NCBI GenBank assembly: GCA_030765045.1
Contig: CM060969.1
Coordinates: 42,325,216-42,389,215 of the forward strand
DNA from: Tenodera sinensis
Lineage: Eukaryota > Arthropoda > Insecta > Mantodea > Mantidae
Direction of reading: 5' to 3'
DNA: 64,000 nucleotides
Both the position numbers and the translations under genes were made by a program. The notes under the pieces are model-generated. The model ran no database searches, was not told the origin of the DNA, and saw nothing but the letters and a program-made list of their open reading frames with translations. The stretch's first letter is position 1. Every line of letters begins with the position of its first letter. Shown here in pieces: positions 20,626-31,120 of the stretch.

Positions 20626-21985
20626 AATTAAGCTTTCATAAGAATATTTTGTGTACATAAAAATAAGCTGCAGTAGATAAACTCATATAAATACATTTTT
20701 GTGTGTTATAATGCATAGGTTAAAATATATTAAAAGAAATGTAATCAACTTTCTTCTATCCTGTATTCGCAGTTCCATAAAACTCATTCGGCCATTCTTA
20801 CTTAAAGGCATAAATGCACACATGTGTAGGTATATGCGCATTTTAAAAAAAAATGTAACTTTCAACTTTGTGTAGTAAATGTTCTAGTACCTATTTACAT
20901 CTCCAAAATCGAGTTACCAGATATTCAGTCACTATTTGATTACTAAGCGTGGTATTGCATCATTTGCTAAGCAGATATAGCAACACAGAGCATCAATATG
21001 CGTCAAAAGTTCTTGATTCCCAATATAGAATATAAGACCTTTAAGTGCAATCTCACTTTTTCTGATAAGTGGTAAATTCACTTAGATCAGAACTACTATG
21101 GACAGACAATCGTTAGTGTATTAATGGATGTTACATAGATGGGAAGGGAGGGTATTCTCTAGAGTTATTTATCACCTATTGGATCGCCAGAAGAAGCGCA
21201 TAAATTCCAACAAGTATTAAAATGAAGATTGATCTCGTTTAATTATACCTGTATACGTGGTAAATCAGTGCATAACGATTCCGTCTTTCAGTTAAATTGC
21301 TACGGCATTTTCATGCAATTTTCCATCGCTTTAGTACAGAATTCAATCTGAATTCCACTTATACTCTTCTGTTTATTTAAAAACATTTCTGGAGTGATCA
21401 TGGTACCAAGGACATCCCTGGTATTCAACTTCCTACTTATTTCACTGGTACTCAGCAATATCCTTGCTATGAATTCCGGACAAACTTGAAATTTTCAAAC
21501 TTTATTCCTACATAATAGCCATTTCAACGAAAGTATTTCTTGTATTCAATTGTCAGTGCATCTACTTTTGGTCTCTTAATTGCTGTTACACTCAAGTTTC
21601 ATATAACTATTTTATGTTCGACAATGTGTCGAAGTTCAAAGCATTTATAAATGTTTTCAATTTTCTACGATGCATGTTATTGTCACTGGTGTTAGAAATT
21701 TTAATCATGTATTTGATATTCCATTGTATATACCAGAATCGACAGTTGAGCCTTCAAATGCAAAATTATCCATTTTATTGTTATGTTGGCAGAGGGTATA
21801 TATACTATAACCTCTAAAAATGTAGGCTTTCAAAAAAAGATAAGTTCAATTTCTTAGAATGTTATTTACTATACGAGTATTAAATAAGCAGAGTAGCTTT
21901 ATTTCATATACAGGAATCGATAGTTTTGCTTTCAGCTGCGTGAGAATGTGCACAGAAAGCAAAGTGTTGATTGATACAAATGAAA
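20626..21985. other. No recognisable feature
   Basis: AT-rich stretch with two short frames (20683-20865 minus, 21614-21817 plus) that lack any domain. I see no element ends. Confidence 0.55.
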
Positions 21986-21989
21986 CTTA

Positions 21990-22115
21990 TAATTGGTGTG
22001 TAGCAATATCGTTATGAACAAGGTCACCTTTGATTGGTGGATAGCAGTATTATTATGAGAAGGCGCATTTGTGATTGGAGCATACAATTCCGCCTATGAA
22101 TAACCAGACATTAGT
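21990..22115. repeat. Three degenerate about 41-bp tandem units with ATTGG
   Basis: ATTGG occurs at 21992, 22034 and 22074, each time at the start of a similar unit (ATTGGTGTGTAGCAATAT, ATTGGTGGATAGCAGTAT, ATTGGAGCATACAATTCC). ATTGG is the inverse of a CCAAT box, so this could be a promoter-type array, for example from an LTR. Confidence 0.55.
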
Positions 22116-22144
22116 CAAGTCCATGTTGAAGAAAATAAATAACT

Positions 22145-22329
22145 TATAGGCCAGAGTAGCTAAGGCAATTAGGCGCTACGACGAACTCAGCTGGCAAGAA
22201 ATTCATTAGAACAAGGTTCCGGTACTTGCAACCCAGGACATTCAGTAACCGGAGAACTGCCTCCAAATACACATATATGCCAGTTCTGAAAGTTAGAAAG
22301 TGAAAGGAATGTTTAGAATCTAGCAGTTA
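22145..22329 (+). other. Possible degraded SINE head
   Basis: AGTAGCTAAGGCAATTAGG followed by AACAAGGTTCCGGTACTTG has the spacing of A and B boxes but poor matches. No second copy is seen. Confidence 0.25.
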
Positions 22330-22610
22330 TAGAGTAAACATTTAATTTCAGATACGAATTAGAGATTTGTCAACCAGAAGCATGAGTAGTGAAGTGGAGA
22401 TGAGCAGGTCACAAGTAAGGTTCAATAACAATCACTGGACAAGTATAGTAACGCTAAGAGAGGAGGGGAGGGTGGCAAGAAGACCGAGAACGAGAAGTGC
22501 GAACGAAATGAAGAGGAACGCTGACAGCACCTAGGGTAAGACGTTGAGGAACGCCTGGAAGACCCAGCAATATCTGCTTAGAAATTAAGCAGTCAACGTG
22601 ACCGACTGCG
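22330..22610 (+). pseudogene. LINE C-terminal relic
   Basis: KWR-stop-AGH (22395-22415, one base from W) then, in a shifted frame, NNHWTSIVTLREEGRVARRP and TRSANEMKRNADST, stop, GKTLRNAWKTQQ. This fits the end of RTE-like LINE proteins: K-W-x-W-A-G-H ... W-x-x-x-V-T ... G-R-x-x-R-R-P-x-T-R-W-x-D-x-I-K-R ... W-x-x-x-A-x-x-R. Only about 80 codons are seen, with two stops and one frameshift. Its wording differs from the other LINE relics here and indicates a separate family. An inverted family A copy begins within 40 bp of its end. Confidence 0.7.
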
Positions 22611-22644
22611 AAAGAAGATGGGACATATCTGAATATGACAGTGA

Positions 22645-23125
22645 AAAATCTGATGACTTTCTCTACTCTTGTACTAACCATTCTTACGAACTCTTATTCC
22701 TATATCTTCTTCGTGTTAGTTAAGATAACAATTTTCAGAAATTATGTTATCGTTTATCTTCTTGTATATACAATGAGAATTTGGGAATACGTAAACTTTG
22801 AGCTATAGTCAAATTCTATAAAAATTTCAAATTCTGTTCTCTTTGCACAGTTAACATATAAAAAATGAACAAAGAGGTTCCAATTATTAAGTTCTTTCCC
22901 GGCTATGGCATTGAATTTTCCAGTTTCTGATTGAACCTCTTAAAGATGTTCTATTTGACAGAAGTATAAGTTCTCCAAAACTCACACAAATAACAAGGAG
23001 TACCTCCGAAATAGTTAACTGTACCAAAAAAAATGTAATCTGTGTATTTTAGCAACATCTACATTTTTTGTATAGTAAGATTTGGTCTATCTCTTGCGAT
23101 TTACCATCCTAGGTTAAGACAAATT
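22645..23125 (-). repeat. Family A, inverted 3' half with hairpin insert
   Basis: From ATGACTTTCTCTACTCTTGT at the left to GGTCTATCTCTTGCGATTTA at the right, reading as the inverse of the family's last 450 bp. A 70-bp hairpin element (22872-22941) interrupts it. Confidence 0.88.
22872..22941. mobile_element. Short hairpin element inside family A
   Basis: Bounded by AAGAGGTTC and its inverse GAACCTCTT. The centre TCCCGGCTATGGCATTGAAT is identical to one arm of the larger hairpin at 26141-26248. Family A sequence continues on both sides, so this is an insertion. Confidence 0.65.
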
Positions 23126-23212
23126 ATGCGTCAAAGACGGACGAGTTTGCCGAGCTACCCTCCTCCGAGGAACTGTCGTTGACCTATGCTATTAATAAGT
23201 ATTAGTATTATT
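23126..23212. other. No recognisable feature
   Basis: Short spacer between family A and the ATT array. Confidence 0.5.
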
Positions 23213-23679
<467 letters not shown>

Positions 23680-24005
23680 AACTCTTCTTCTTACCCTCCC
23701 CTTACACCCCCATAGACTCACAAGCCTGTGCCTAGCGTCAGAGCCTGTCGAGGTGAAGAATCTATGGACCGAACAGAGTGAAGACCTGGAAGTGAGTGGT
23801 TAGCCCAGTACCAGTAATGGATGATTGGACAGGTGATGATGGAGCAATTGGTCAAATGAGTGGTGGGCGAAACCGGAGAACCCGGAGAAACCACGCGCAG
23901 GCGCCGCTTCGTCCACCACAAATACCATATGCGTGTACCTGGGATCGAACTCGGGCTACCTAGATGGCAACCTAACGGTCTAATCGCTCGGCGGCGCCGC
24001 CTGAA
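23680..24005 (-). mobile_element. SINE G, tRNA-derived
   Basis: The minus strand starts GGCGGCGCCGCCGAGCGATT and has GAGTTCGATCCCAGG (23954-23940), a strong B box. The body is GC-rich for about 320 bp and its composition changes sharply at both ends. Only one copy is in the window. The 97-codon minus-strand frame inside is not a gene. Confidence 0.75.
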
Positions 24006-24089
24006 AAACAATTCAACTGCACGTCCTTAAATAGTCGACAACTCATTTCAAATAGCTCAATTATTAGACTTCATTAAACAAATCAGTCA

Positions 24090-24790
24090 ACTTAACCTTC
24101 TACTGCATTAATTATGTTGCTGCACATGCCACTCTTCTAATTCCTGTATCAGTATGGACATCTCTGTCACAGGCACCTTAAAGAAAGAAATACGAAAAAG
24201 ATATGATTGTTAAAGGTCAAACAAAATAGACGGCCATCCATTCAAAGCAGAATGTTATGAGTTTAATCTCAGCGACTGCAATCAAATGTAGCTGTAGTAC
24301 AGGATGGGGAGGGCCCACGCAAAAGAACAACGGGTTTGCATTGGACTACGTTTTCAGGGCTTTTGATTTTTTAAAAAGAAAAGAAAAGCATCAAGGCTTG
24401 ATGAGCGGAAGAAGCAGCCCTCGTTGTAGGGTTCGCATACAGCGATGTTTAGAAACATTAAGGTAGCAGCCCTACCACCAACCTTACCCTGCGGAGCGCT
24501 CGTAACGAGGCCAGGGGACATTCTTACTACTGAGAATCTTCGAAGGAGTAGCCAACACGATCGCCTTTGAAGACGGAACAGGTCAATAGGCCTAATCCTT
24601 GTAGATGATCATGAAGAAGAAAAGCAAACTACAGTTGTGCTAAAATTGACACATTTATTATGTAAATACCATTATTTTATTGTTAAATGCCATTATCATG
24701 AGAATAAGAAAGCTTTGATAGAACTTCTTGTTGCTAAAGGCAACACTATGCATTATCATTAATTGTGTTGTATAACCTCACCCCACCCAA
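24090..24790 (+). repeat. Family B, copy with an insert
   Basis: Collinear with 15395-16560: TCTTCTAATTCCTGTATCAG, TTCAAAGCAGAATGTTATGA with GACTGCAATCAAATG, and TTTTATTGTTAAATGCCATT. The two about 145-bp units are missing. A GC-richer segment at 24410-24610 (CCCTGCGGAGCGCTCG) has no counterpart in the other copy and is probably inserted. Confidence 0.65.
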
Positions 24791-25619
24791 GCATATTTTG
24801 GCATAGGCGCCATCAAATTAAAGTTATTCAATTTAAAGTAGCTGTGTTGAGCTGAGTGACTTTTCAACATCACTTCGGCTGAATGTTATAAAAGTGTTGC
24901 TGTTGCCTGTTCGAAGTAAACAAGCCTTTTCTGAGTTTTTATAGCAGTTTCATGAGGAAAGAAAGGTGTATGCATTAAAATGTGGGGCGATGACTACCGA
25001 GTCCCAAAGCAAGAGCCCGGGTTACACAAACACAGTGTGTGTATATAACCTGTGGTGCCATCTATCAAATCTGGCCGTGCAAAGCCCGCACTGCCGCTCG
25101 ATGTGGGAGTTGAGGGTGGAAGGTTTGGGGAGAGGGGGTTGGCAGTGCTACCAATCGATCAAACAGTGCTGACATGCAGCGTGATTATCCCTACACACAC
25201 ACTACCTCCCCCTTCAAATTTTCATGAAGAACATATCAGTCCAATTCCTATTTCTGCAGTCATGCCAACAGTAGTTTCGTTTACGCATACATTCGCCAGC
25301 CAAATGTCATCAGGTCGTTTATTTTCTTCATCGACCTCCAACTAAATTTTGAACCGAGTTGACATGCGAGGTCTTATCAGGAAGAACTGTAGCATATGTT
25401 TGCATTTGTAAACCTACTATTGTATTGCCTAATGGGAAAGATCCACCTCTGCTTTTTTAAATGATGACAAAGAATGCAGAGGGTTTTCAGGATTTAATGG
25501 CTAGTAGGGGTTATTGCGTGTATTCACTTTGTGATTATACAATAGATGTTATCAAACCAATATAACAATCTGCTAAAGCTAATCTTACACACATATTCCC
25601 TTTTACTTTCTCTACTGGT
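24791..25619. other. Unassigned, GC-richer middle
   Basis: 24980-25200 is GC-richer (GCAAGAGCCCGGGTTACAC, GAGAGGGGGTTGGCAG) but shows no tRNA-type boxes or coding pattern. Confidence 0.45.
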
Positions 25620-25621
<2 letters not shown>

Positions 25622-25696
<75 letters not shown>

Positions 25697-25724
25697 TGTG
25701 TCTGTGTCTGTGTCTGTCTGTGCG
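25622..25724. repeat. (GT)n microsatellite at the family A GT site
   Basis: About 100 bp of GT with TCTGTG variants at the right. It lies exactly where other family A copies have a short GT run, directly before CATAACTCAAAAACGAAAAG. Confidence 0.96.
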
Positions 25725-26565
25725 CAGCATAACTCAAAAACGAAAAGTTGGTATTTAAGTTGGTAGTAAAGCTGGTATTTAAGTTTAATGTCTTTCAAGA
25801 ATGACACCCTTAAGTACCCTTGACGTGAAAATTTTTTCGAAACGTTTGATTTTCTCGTAAAGGGCTTTAACGACTGTGTTTGAAATATTTTTGTGACAAA
25901 TGTGTACTATTTTGAATTTTCTGTAGTCCATGTAGTTCTGTTTACTCTGAATGACTTTTGCATAACTGCTAACCGTAAGAAACAGACTGAATCTTACTGT
26001 ATAAGAAGTGTAGATCTTGCCAAAACACACAATTGTGTCCAAATAAATTTTGCTGTAGAGTGAACCATTTCGGAGATATTCCTCGTTATTTATTTATGCT
26101 GTTGGTGTTCTTAAATACACAAGCCGTGTATGGGCAATGGTTAGGAGGTGGAATCAGGACTGAAAAATCCAATGACATAGCCGGGAAGATCCGTGGTTCA
26201 AATCCCGGCTATGGCATTGAATTTTTCAGTCCTGACTCCACCTCCTAAACTATTCATTGTCACTTGTGTGAGTATTGGAAAACAACATTTTGTCAAATGG
26301 AACATCGTTACTAATTTTTTATATATTAGCTGTGCAAAGAGAACGGAATTTGAAAGCTTTAAAAGATTCAACTATCGCTGAAAGCCTACTGTATTGCAAT
26401 ATTCCCCTTGCACATACAAGGAAATAAGCACTAAGATAATTTCTGCAAATGTTTATCTCAACTAACATGAAGACATAGGGATAAGAATGGTTAGTACAAG
26501 AACAGAGACAACAGTAATGTGAGTGCAACACATCAGGATTTTTACAAAGGGATCAGAACATGTGC
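25725..26565 (+). repeat. Family A, forward copy with hairpin insert
   Basis: All landmarks after the GT site are present: AAAGTTGGTATTTAAGTT, CATTTCGGAGATATTCC, CCCTTGCACATACAAGG, and the tail GTGAGTGCAACACATCAGG. A 108-bp hairpin (26141-26248) splits it. The 5' block left of the GT array is missing. Confidence 0.92.
26141..26248. mobile_element. Near-perfect 46-bp-arm hairpin
   Basis: Left arm 26141-26186 and right arm 26203-26248 are inverse copies with 3 mismatches in 46, around a 16-bp loop (GATCCGTGGTTCAAA region). GTGGTTCAAATCCC across the loop and right arm looks like a tRNA B box. It interrupts family A and shares its core with 22872-22941. It could be a foldback transposon or a tRNA-promoter element that has become a palindrome. 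Confidence 0.8.
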
Positions 26566-26599
26566 TTTTGTGTACGAGGTGTTATAAACCATAAAATAC

Positions 26600-26690
26600 T
26601 ATTTTGGTGGGTGGGTGAGTGAGTGAGTGAGTTAGGTTTAAGGGCCCGTCGACAACTAGGTCATTAGGGCCCGTGGTGGGTGTTCAGGGA
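26600..26690 (+). repeat. (GTGA)n joined to element D, best copy
   Basis: GTGAGTGAGTGAGTGAG leads into TAGGTTTAAGGGCCCGTCGA, then AACTAGGTCATTAGGGCCC. The two GGGCCC blocks are about 30 bp apart. Confidence 0.75.
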
Positions 26691-26810
26691 GTCTCAAATT
26701 TTTGTAAAAGCTTAGTATCGAATTTTTGATACCTTACAACACTTGTTCTCCCTACTGTGGGTGTAAGTAGCTCCTACGAGTAACTTGGAAGTATGATTGA
26801 GTTCCTGCTT
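26690..26810 (-). repeat. Family A, inverted 5' end fragment
   Basis: TCAGGGAGTCTCAAATTTTT and TATCGAATTTTTGATACC are the inverse of the family's 5' block, here diverged. Confidence 0.55.
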
Positions 26811-26867
26811 TTTGTAACGCAAAATATTTCATGAATATTAGTTTCTAGAAATACTGCTTTGTATATT

Positions 26868-27078
26868 AACGTCCTCCAACGTAACGTCATGTCGGTCGAT
26901 AAATGATGCTCAAATGAGCCTGAGGTCTATAGAGCTTAAATTTACCCGACATCCGTCTTCTCAGGATAAAGGAGAACCTCGGAAAAAGATCTGGTAATTC
27001 GCCCTAACCGAGATTCGAACTCTGGACCTCGTGAATGTGGGGAAGAAACGCTACCGCCACACCACAGAGGCGGGCATA
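26868..27078 (-). mobile_element. SINE V, tRNA-derived, second copy
   Basis: Minus strand: CTCTGTGGTGTGGCGGTAGC as the head and AGAGTTCGAATCTCGG as B box (27017-27002). The plus-strand body ACGTCCTCCAACGTAACGTC to GATAAATGATGCTCAAATGA matches 17524-17580. Confidence 0.86.
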
Positions 27079-27354
27079 GAAGGATTAAGAAAAGAATTGA
27101 GGATACAATTGCTTGAATTGGGTAGTATTTTGAAATGGCTTCAGTGAAGATGGTGAGAAAGTGGGTAGAGAAACCCACGCGAATGTAACTTAAGATTTGT
27201 TTTAAAATTTTGTATTCCAAGATGTTCAGAAACCAATTTCTGCAAACAAGCATTTGCTATTTTGGCTATGACACTGCTGTTAGCCTGCATTATACAAGTT
27301 GGATGAGGTTTATAGTTCTTTTTTACTTTCTTTTTTACTTTTTACTTTCTTTTG
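27079..27354. other. No recognisable feature
   Basis: AT-rich spacer between SINE V and a full-length family A copy. Confidence 0.5.
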
Positions 27355-28200
27355 TATTCGACCCAAAAATTCATGTCGAGATTTCACCGGAAATATGTCC
27401 TGTGTGACCCCCTGAATCCAAAGGAAAGCAATTTTAGAAAAAGTCGATGTGTGTGTGTGTGTGTGCGCGCGCGCTCGCGTACATTTGTGTATGTGTTTGT
27501 GAACAGCATTACTTGGAAACGAAAAGTTGATGAAAAACCAAAGTTGCTATTTAAGTTTCGTATCTTTCAAGGATGCGATGCGAAGATTTTGAAGAAATTC
27601 CTCCACCCTAAAGTATCCTTTTTATGAAATTTTCTCAAAAATGGCGAACAATTTTGATTAAAATGGCGAACAATTTTGATTAAAATGGCATACGTTTAAG
27701 TTATTTTTATGACCAATGAAATACATGTTTTGAATTTTCTCGCTACCGTCCATGTAGTCCTGTTTCTTCTTAACGAATTTTGCATAACATAAGAAACAGA
27801 CCAAATTTTACTGTACAAAAAATGTCGATCTCGTTAAAACATACATGTTATGTCCAAATGCCCTTTTTTGTTGAGAGAACCATTCTGAGATACTCTGTTA
27901 TTCTTGTGAGTTTTGCCATACTTCAACTTTTCTCAAATGGAAAGTTATTTACTTTATTATCTCTTGGCCGTGCAAAGAAAACAGAATTTCAAAGCGTTCA
28001 TATAGTGATCAACTTTAAAAGATTTGACTAGCACTGAAAGCCTACTGTATTCACATATTTCCCTTGCACCTACAAGGAAATGCGTAATCGGATAATTTCT
28101 GCAAATGTTTATTTCGACTGCCATGAAGAAGATAGGGGAATAGGAGTTTGTAAGAAAAGTTAGTGCAACAGCAGATTGTAACGCATCAGATTTTTTCTAA
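27355..28200 (+). repeat. Family A, type full-length copy
   Basis: This copy has every landmark in order and is used here as the reference: CATGTCGAGATTTCACCGG, a CCCCCTGAATCC block, the GT/GC site (27449-27475), GCATTACTTGGAAACGAAAA, CAAGGATGCGATGCGAAG, GATTAAAATGGCATACGTTT, CGCTACCGTCCATGTAGTCC, the TACTGTACAAAAAATGTCGA stretch, ATTCTGAGATACTCTG, CCCTTGCACCTACAAGGAAA, and an end at GCAGATTGTAACGCATCAGA. Length is about 845 bp. I see no terminal inverted repeat, no poly-A tail, no A/B boxes and no reading frame longer than about 90 codons. Class unknown: a non-autonomous DNA element or Helitron-like element is possible. Confidence 0.92.
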
Positions 28201-28742
28201 AAATTATTTATAAATGTCTGCGTACCAAATACTTATCAAAAGGGACAGCACAAAAGTAAACACACGTATTTAAAGAAACAGAGAAATAAACTCAAGAAAA
28301 AGTGTTTCTAACATATTTATTCCACTGGAGAGAAATAGAGCACAGAGTCTGACCTCAAACTGAACGAAGCCGTAGTGTCAGCTCACTTATTCTGCGAAGT
28401 CTTCTTAGGCAAATCGCCAACGCATGACAGTTTATGCAGGGATAATTACTACATTGTGTAATTGTTCCTTCTGAACACGCACATTGTAATTTACTTTCAG
28501 TGTGGCAAAACTGGTCTTAAACTAGATTGCATTTTGTGATGACACAATAAGATATTCAGACTGATTATTTTCTAGTAATAGCCTGTGCTGAAAGTATGAA
28601 TATTCTTAAGACTAGAATTCAAATTTAATTTGCAATATAATCATGACCTGTTTCGAAATACTTCATGCCCTCTATTTCAAGCCCACGAATGTCGTCTGAC
28701 GCAAAATGCTTGAAGTTTTCTTCCTACCCTTTCTTTCTTAGC
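28201..28742. other. No recognisable feature
   Basis: AT-rich. No pattern seen. Confidence 0.55.
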
Positions 28743-28743
28743 T

Positions 28744-28775
<32 letters not shown>

Positions 28776-28780
28776 TTTTC
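28743..28780. repeat. Poly-T tract
   Basis: About 37 bp, nearly all T, with a few C. Confidence 0.95.
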
Positions 28781-29060
28781 GTGTGGAAAAAAATATATTC
28801 AAGAAGTTTACATGGAAAATAAGCTGTACGTCTTGAATTTTTTGTGCCATTAATTCACTTAAATTCTCAACAATTTTGTGTATTAAAAGCTATAAAAGAC
28901 AGATAGAAACGTACTTTACACCAAATGTAGGTCTTTTCAAAACACATTTTATTTCAAGTGACCTTTTTGTGGCATCAGCCACTTCCAAGATATTATGTAT
29001 TGGTTTGAACTTTGTATTTGGTAAACTTTACTTTCTCTGCCAGATCCGTGTGTGCGTGGC
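28781..29060 (+). repeat. Family A, diverged fragment
   Basis: CAAAACACATTTTATTTCAAG and CACTTCCAAGATATTATG correspond to the family's central and 3' parts. The 3' tail is missing. Confidence 0.55.
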
Positions 29061-29109
29061 ATGATTGTGTGTAGGTGTGTGAATGTGTGCAGACCAAACT
29101 CAAGTGATG

Positions 29110-29250
29110 ACCTCTGTGACGCGCATTCGGGAGATCGCGGGTTCGATTTCCGCGCCCGACCTTCCTGATGGCTTCTTTTCCGGGTCACTCAGGCGAATGC
29201 TGGGAAGGATATTTACCTTACATCCTCCGAATCACTCCCTTTCACGTCAC
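29110..29250 (+). mobile_element. tRNA-derived SINE with CA tail
   Basis: GATCGCGGGTTCGATTTCC is a strong B box. The body CTTCTTTTCCGGGTCACTC, AGGCGAATGCTGGGAAGG resembles the start of the block at 41030-41110 (GGGTTCGATC ... GTCGCCAGACGAACGCTGGG). It ends directly in a CA array. Confidence 0.75.
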
Positions 29251-29572
<322 letters not shown>

Positions 29573-29574
29573 AA

Positions 29575-29795
29575 AAGATTATAGCCATTTCTAATAAAAT
29601 AAAATTTTTTTCGAAATATGTTCATGTAAGCGGTAGTTTAGGCTAGGGGAATTTTGTTCGAAATCCTCATGTCCCGTCCTAGAAAAGATGATGAACTTAA
29701 ATATAACGTTCGGTATTTAACTTTATTTTTGAGTTGTGATGTTTATAGACACGCGGGCACACACCTTTTTCTAAAAATTATCTATTTATCTTTTT
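29575..29795 (-). repeat. Family A, inverted fragment
   Basis: TTCGAAATATGTTCATGTAAG, GGAATTTTGTTCGAAATCC and TTTTTGAGTTGTGATG are the inverse of the 5' third after the GT site. Confidence 0.75.
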
Positions 29796-29829
29796 TTTTT
29801 TTTTCTATTTTCTCTGATACGTATAGTAA

Positions 29830-30580
29830 ATGAAGTATTGTGTTCCACCCAAAAATTCGATGTCGAGATTTCACCGTGAATATGTGTTTCGAGGCCCCCT
29901 GAATTAAAAAAAAAAAGTATTATTCGAAAAAGGTCCGGGTCATTGTGTGTGTAGCTGTATGTGAACAGAATTACTCAACAACAAAAAACCGAAGTTATTT
30001 ATGTTTAATGTCCTTTAAGGATGCAATACCAAGATTTTGAAGAAAATTCTTCCACCTTAAACTACCCTTTACATGGAACATTTTTCGAAAATGTTTTTAT
30101 AGAAAATAGCTCTAATAATTTTGATTAAAATGCCATATAAATGTTTGAGATATTTTTATGACAAATTAAATGTATATTTTGAATTTTCTGTCTATGGCCC
30201 ATCTAGTTCTGTTTACTCCCGTTGATTTTGCATAACTAGTAAACCGTAAGAGATAGACAAAATCTTGCTCTTCAAAACATGTAGATATTTCCAAAACACA
30301 ATTTATGTTCGAATAAATTTTGTTGTAGAGTGAACTATTTCGGAGATATTCTTTGTAAATTGTGTGAGAATGGAATCTCAAGGCTTTAAAAGATTTGAGT
30401 ATTACTCAAAGACTACTGTAATCCCATATTCTTCTTGCACCTACAAGGAAATAAGTGACAAGATAATTTCTACAAACGTTTATCTCGACTAACACGGAGA
30501 AGATATAGGAATAACAGTTATAAGAATAGTACAAGAGTATAAAAAGTCCTGTGAGTGCAGCCCATCAAACGTTTTCTATT
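29830..30580 (+). repeat. Family A, near full-length copy
   Basis: Starts with a longer 5' end than most (AAGTATTGTGTTCCACCCAA), then GATGTCGAGATTTCACCG and GAGGCCCCCTGAATT. A shortened GT site is near 29944. The tail ends GTGAGTGCAGCCCATCAAA. It helps define the true 5' end of the family. Confidence 0.92.
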
Positions 30581-30581
30581 C

Positions 30582-30827
30582 AGGAAGTCTCAAAACACAT
30601 TTCAGGTGAAATATCAAAATCGAAATTTTGGATGGCGGCAATACTTTCTGTACCTACCAGTACATGGTAGATACAAAAACCATTAATAACGCCTTGTTTA
30701 CAATATATTTTTGAGTAATTGGTACGCCAATTAAAACTATACCTTAATTTTTTTGTAAATAGCTCTTAGATCCTCTCTATTCTATTGAAGCGTTATGATC
30801 ACAAAAACTTAGTTCATGTAAAAGTAT
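30582..30827. repeat. Family A fragments, inverted then forward
   Basis: 30582-30685 is an inverted 5' block (AAGTCTCAAAACACATTTCA). 30700-30827 resembles the forward middle part (CTTAATTTTTTTGTAAATAG). The solo LTR begins at 30828 inside the second piece. Confidence 0.55.
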
Positions 30828-30994
30828 TGTGACTTTTGGTTGTGTGTGAAGTAAAGTAGACAGATGTAGTCGAGATAAAGAAACACTTTTATTTCCGTAA
30901 ACAGTAACTTTGTACACTCGTTGCAACAGCAAGAAAGTCTTTTCCGATTCTCCAACAGCACGGCTCCGAACTCGTAACACAAAGAACTGTCCCT

Positions 30995-31080
30995 TCTCCG
31001 TCGGCACGACTACTCAACGCTTCACATACGTCTGTCCTCTCCGTCGGCACGACTACTCAACGCTTCACATACATCTGACT
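30995..31080. repeat. 43-bp tandem duplication in the LTR
   Basis: TCTCCGTCGGCACGACTACT and the following 20 bases occur at 30995 and again at 31038, with one difference (ATACG/ATACA) in about 38 shared bases. It lies just downstream of the predicted start site, so it would be transcribed. Confidence 0.9.
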
Positions 31081-31120
31081 GACTGACCGACTCCTCTGTC
31101 GCACTTTACCGTTATTTATA
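31078..31120 (-). promoter_or_regulatory. LTR core promoter
   Basis: TATAAATA (31120-31113) followed by a run TCAGTCAGTCAG containing arthropod initiators whose A positions are 36-40 bases downstream of the first T of the box. Predicted transcription is leftwards. Confidence 0.6.

Noticed and set aside
30995..31080. A CRISPR-like or satellite array
   Set aside because: Only two units without spacers; a simple 43-bp duplication inside an LTR of a eukaryotic genome.
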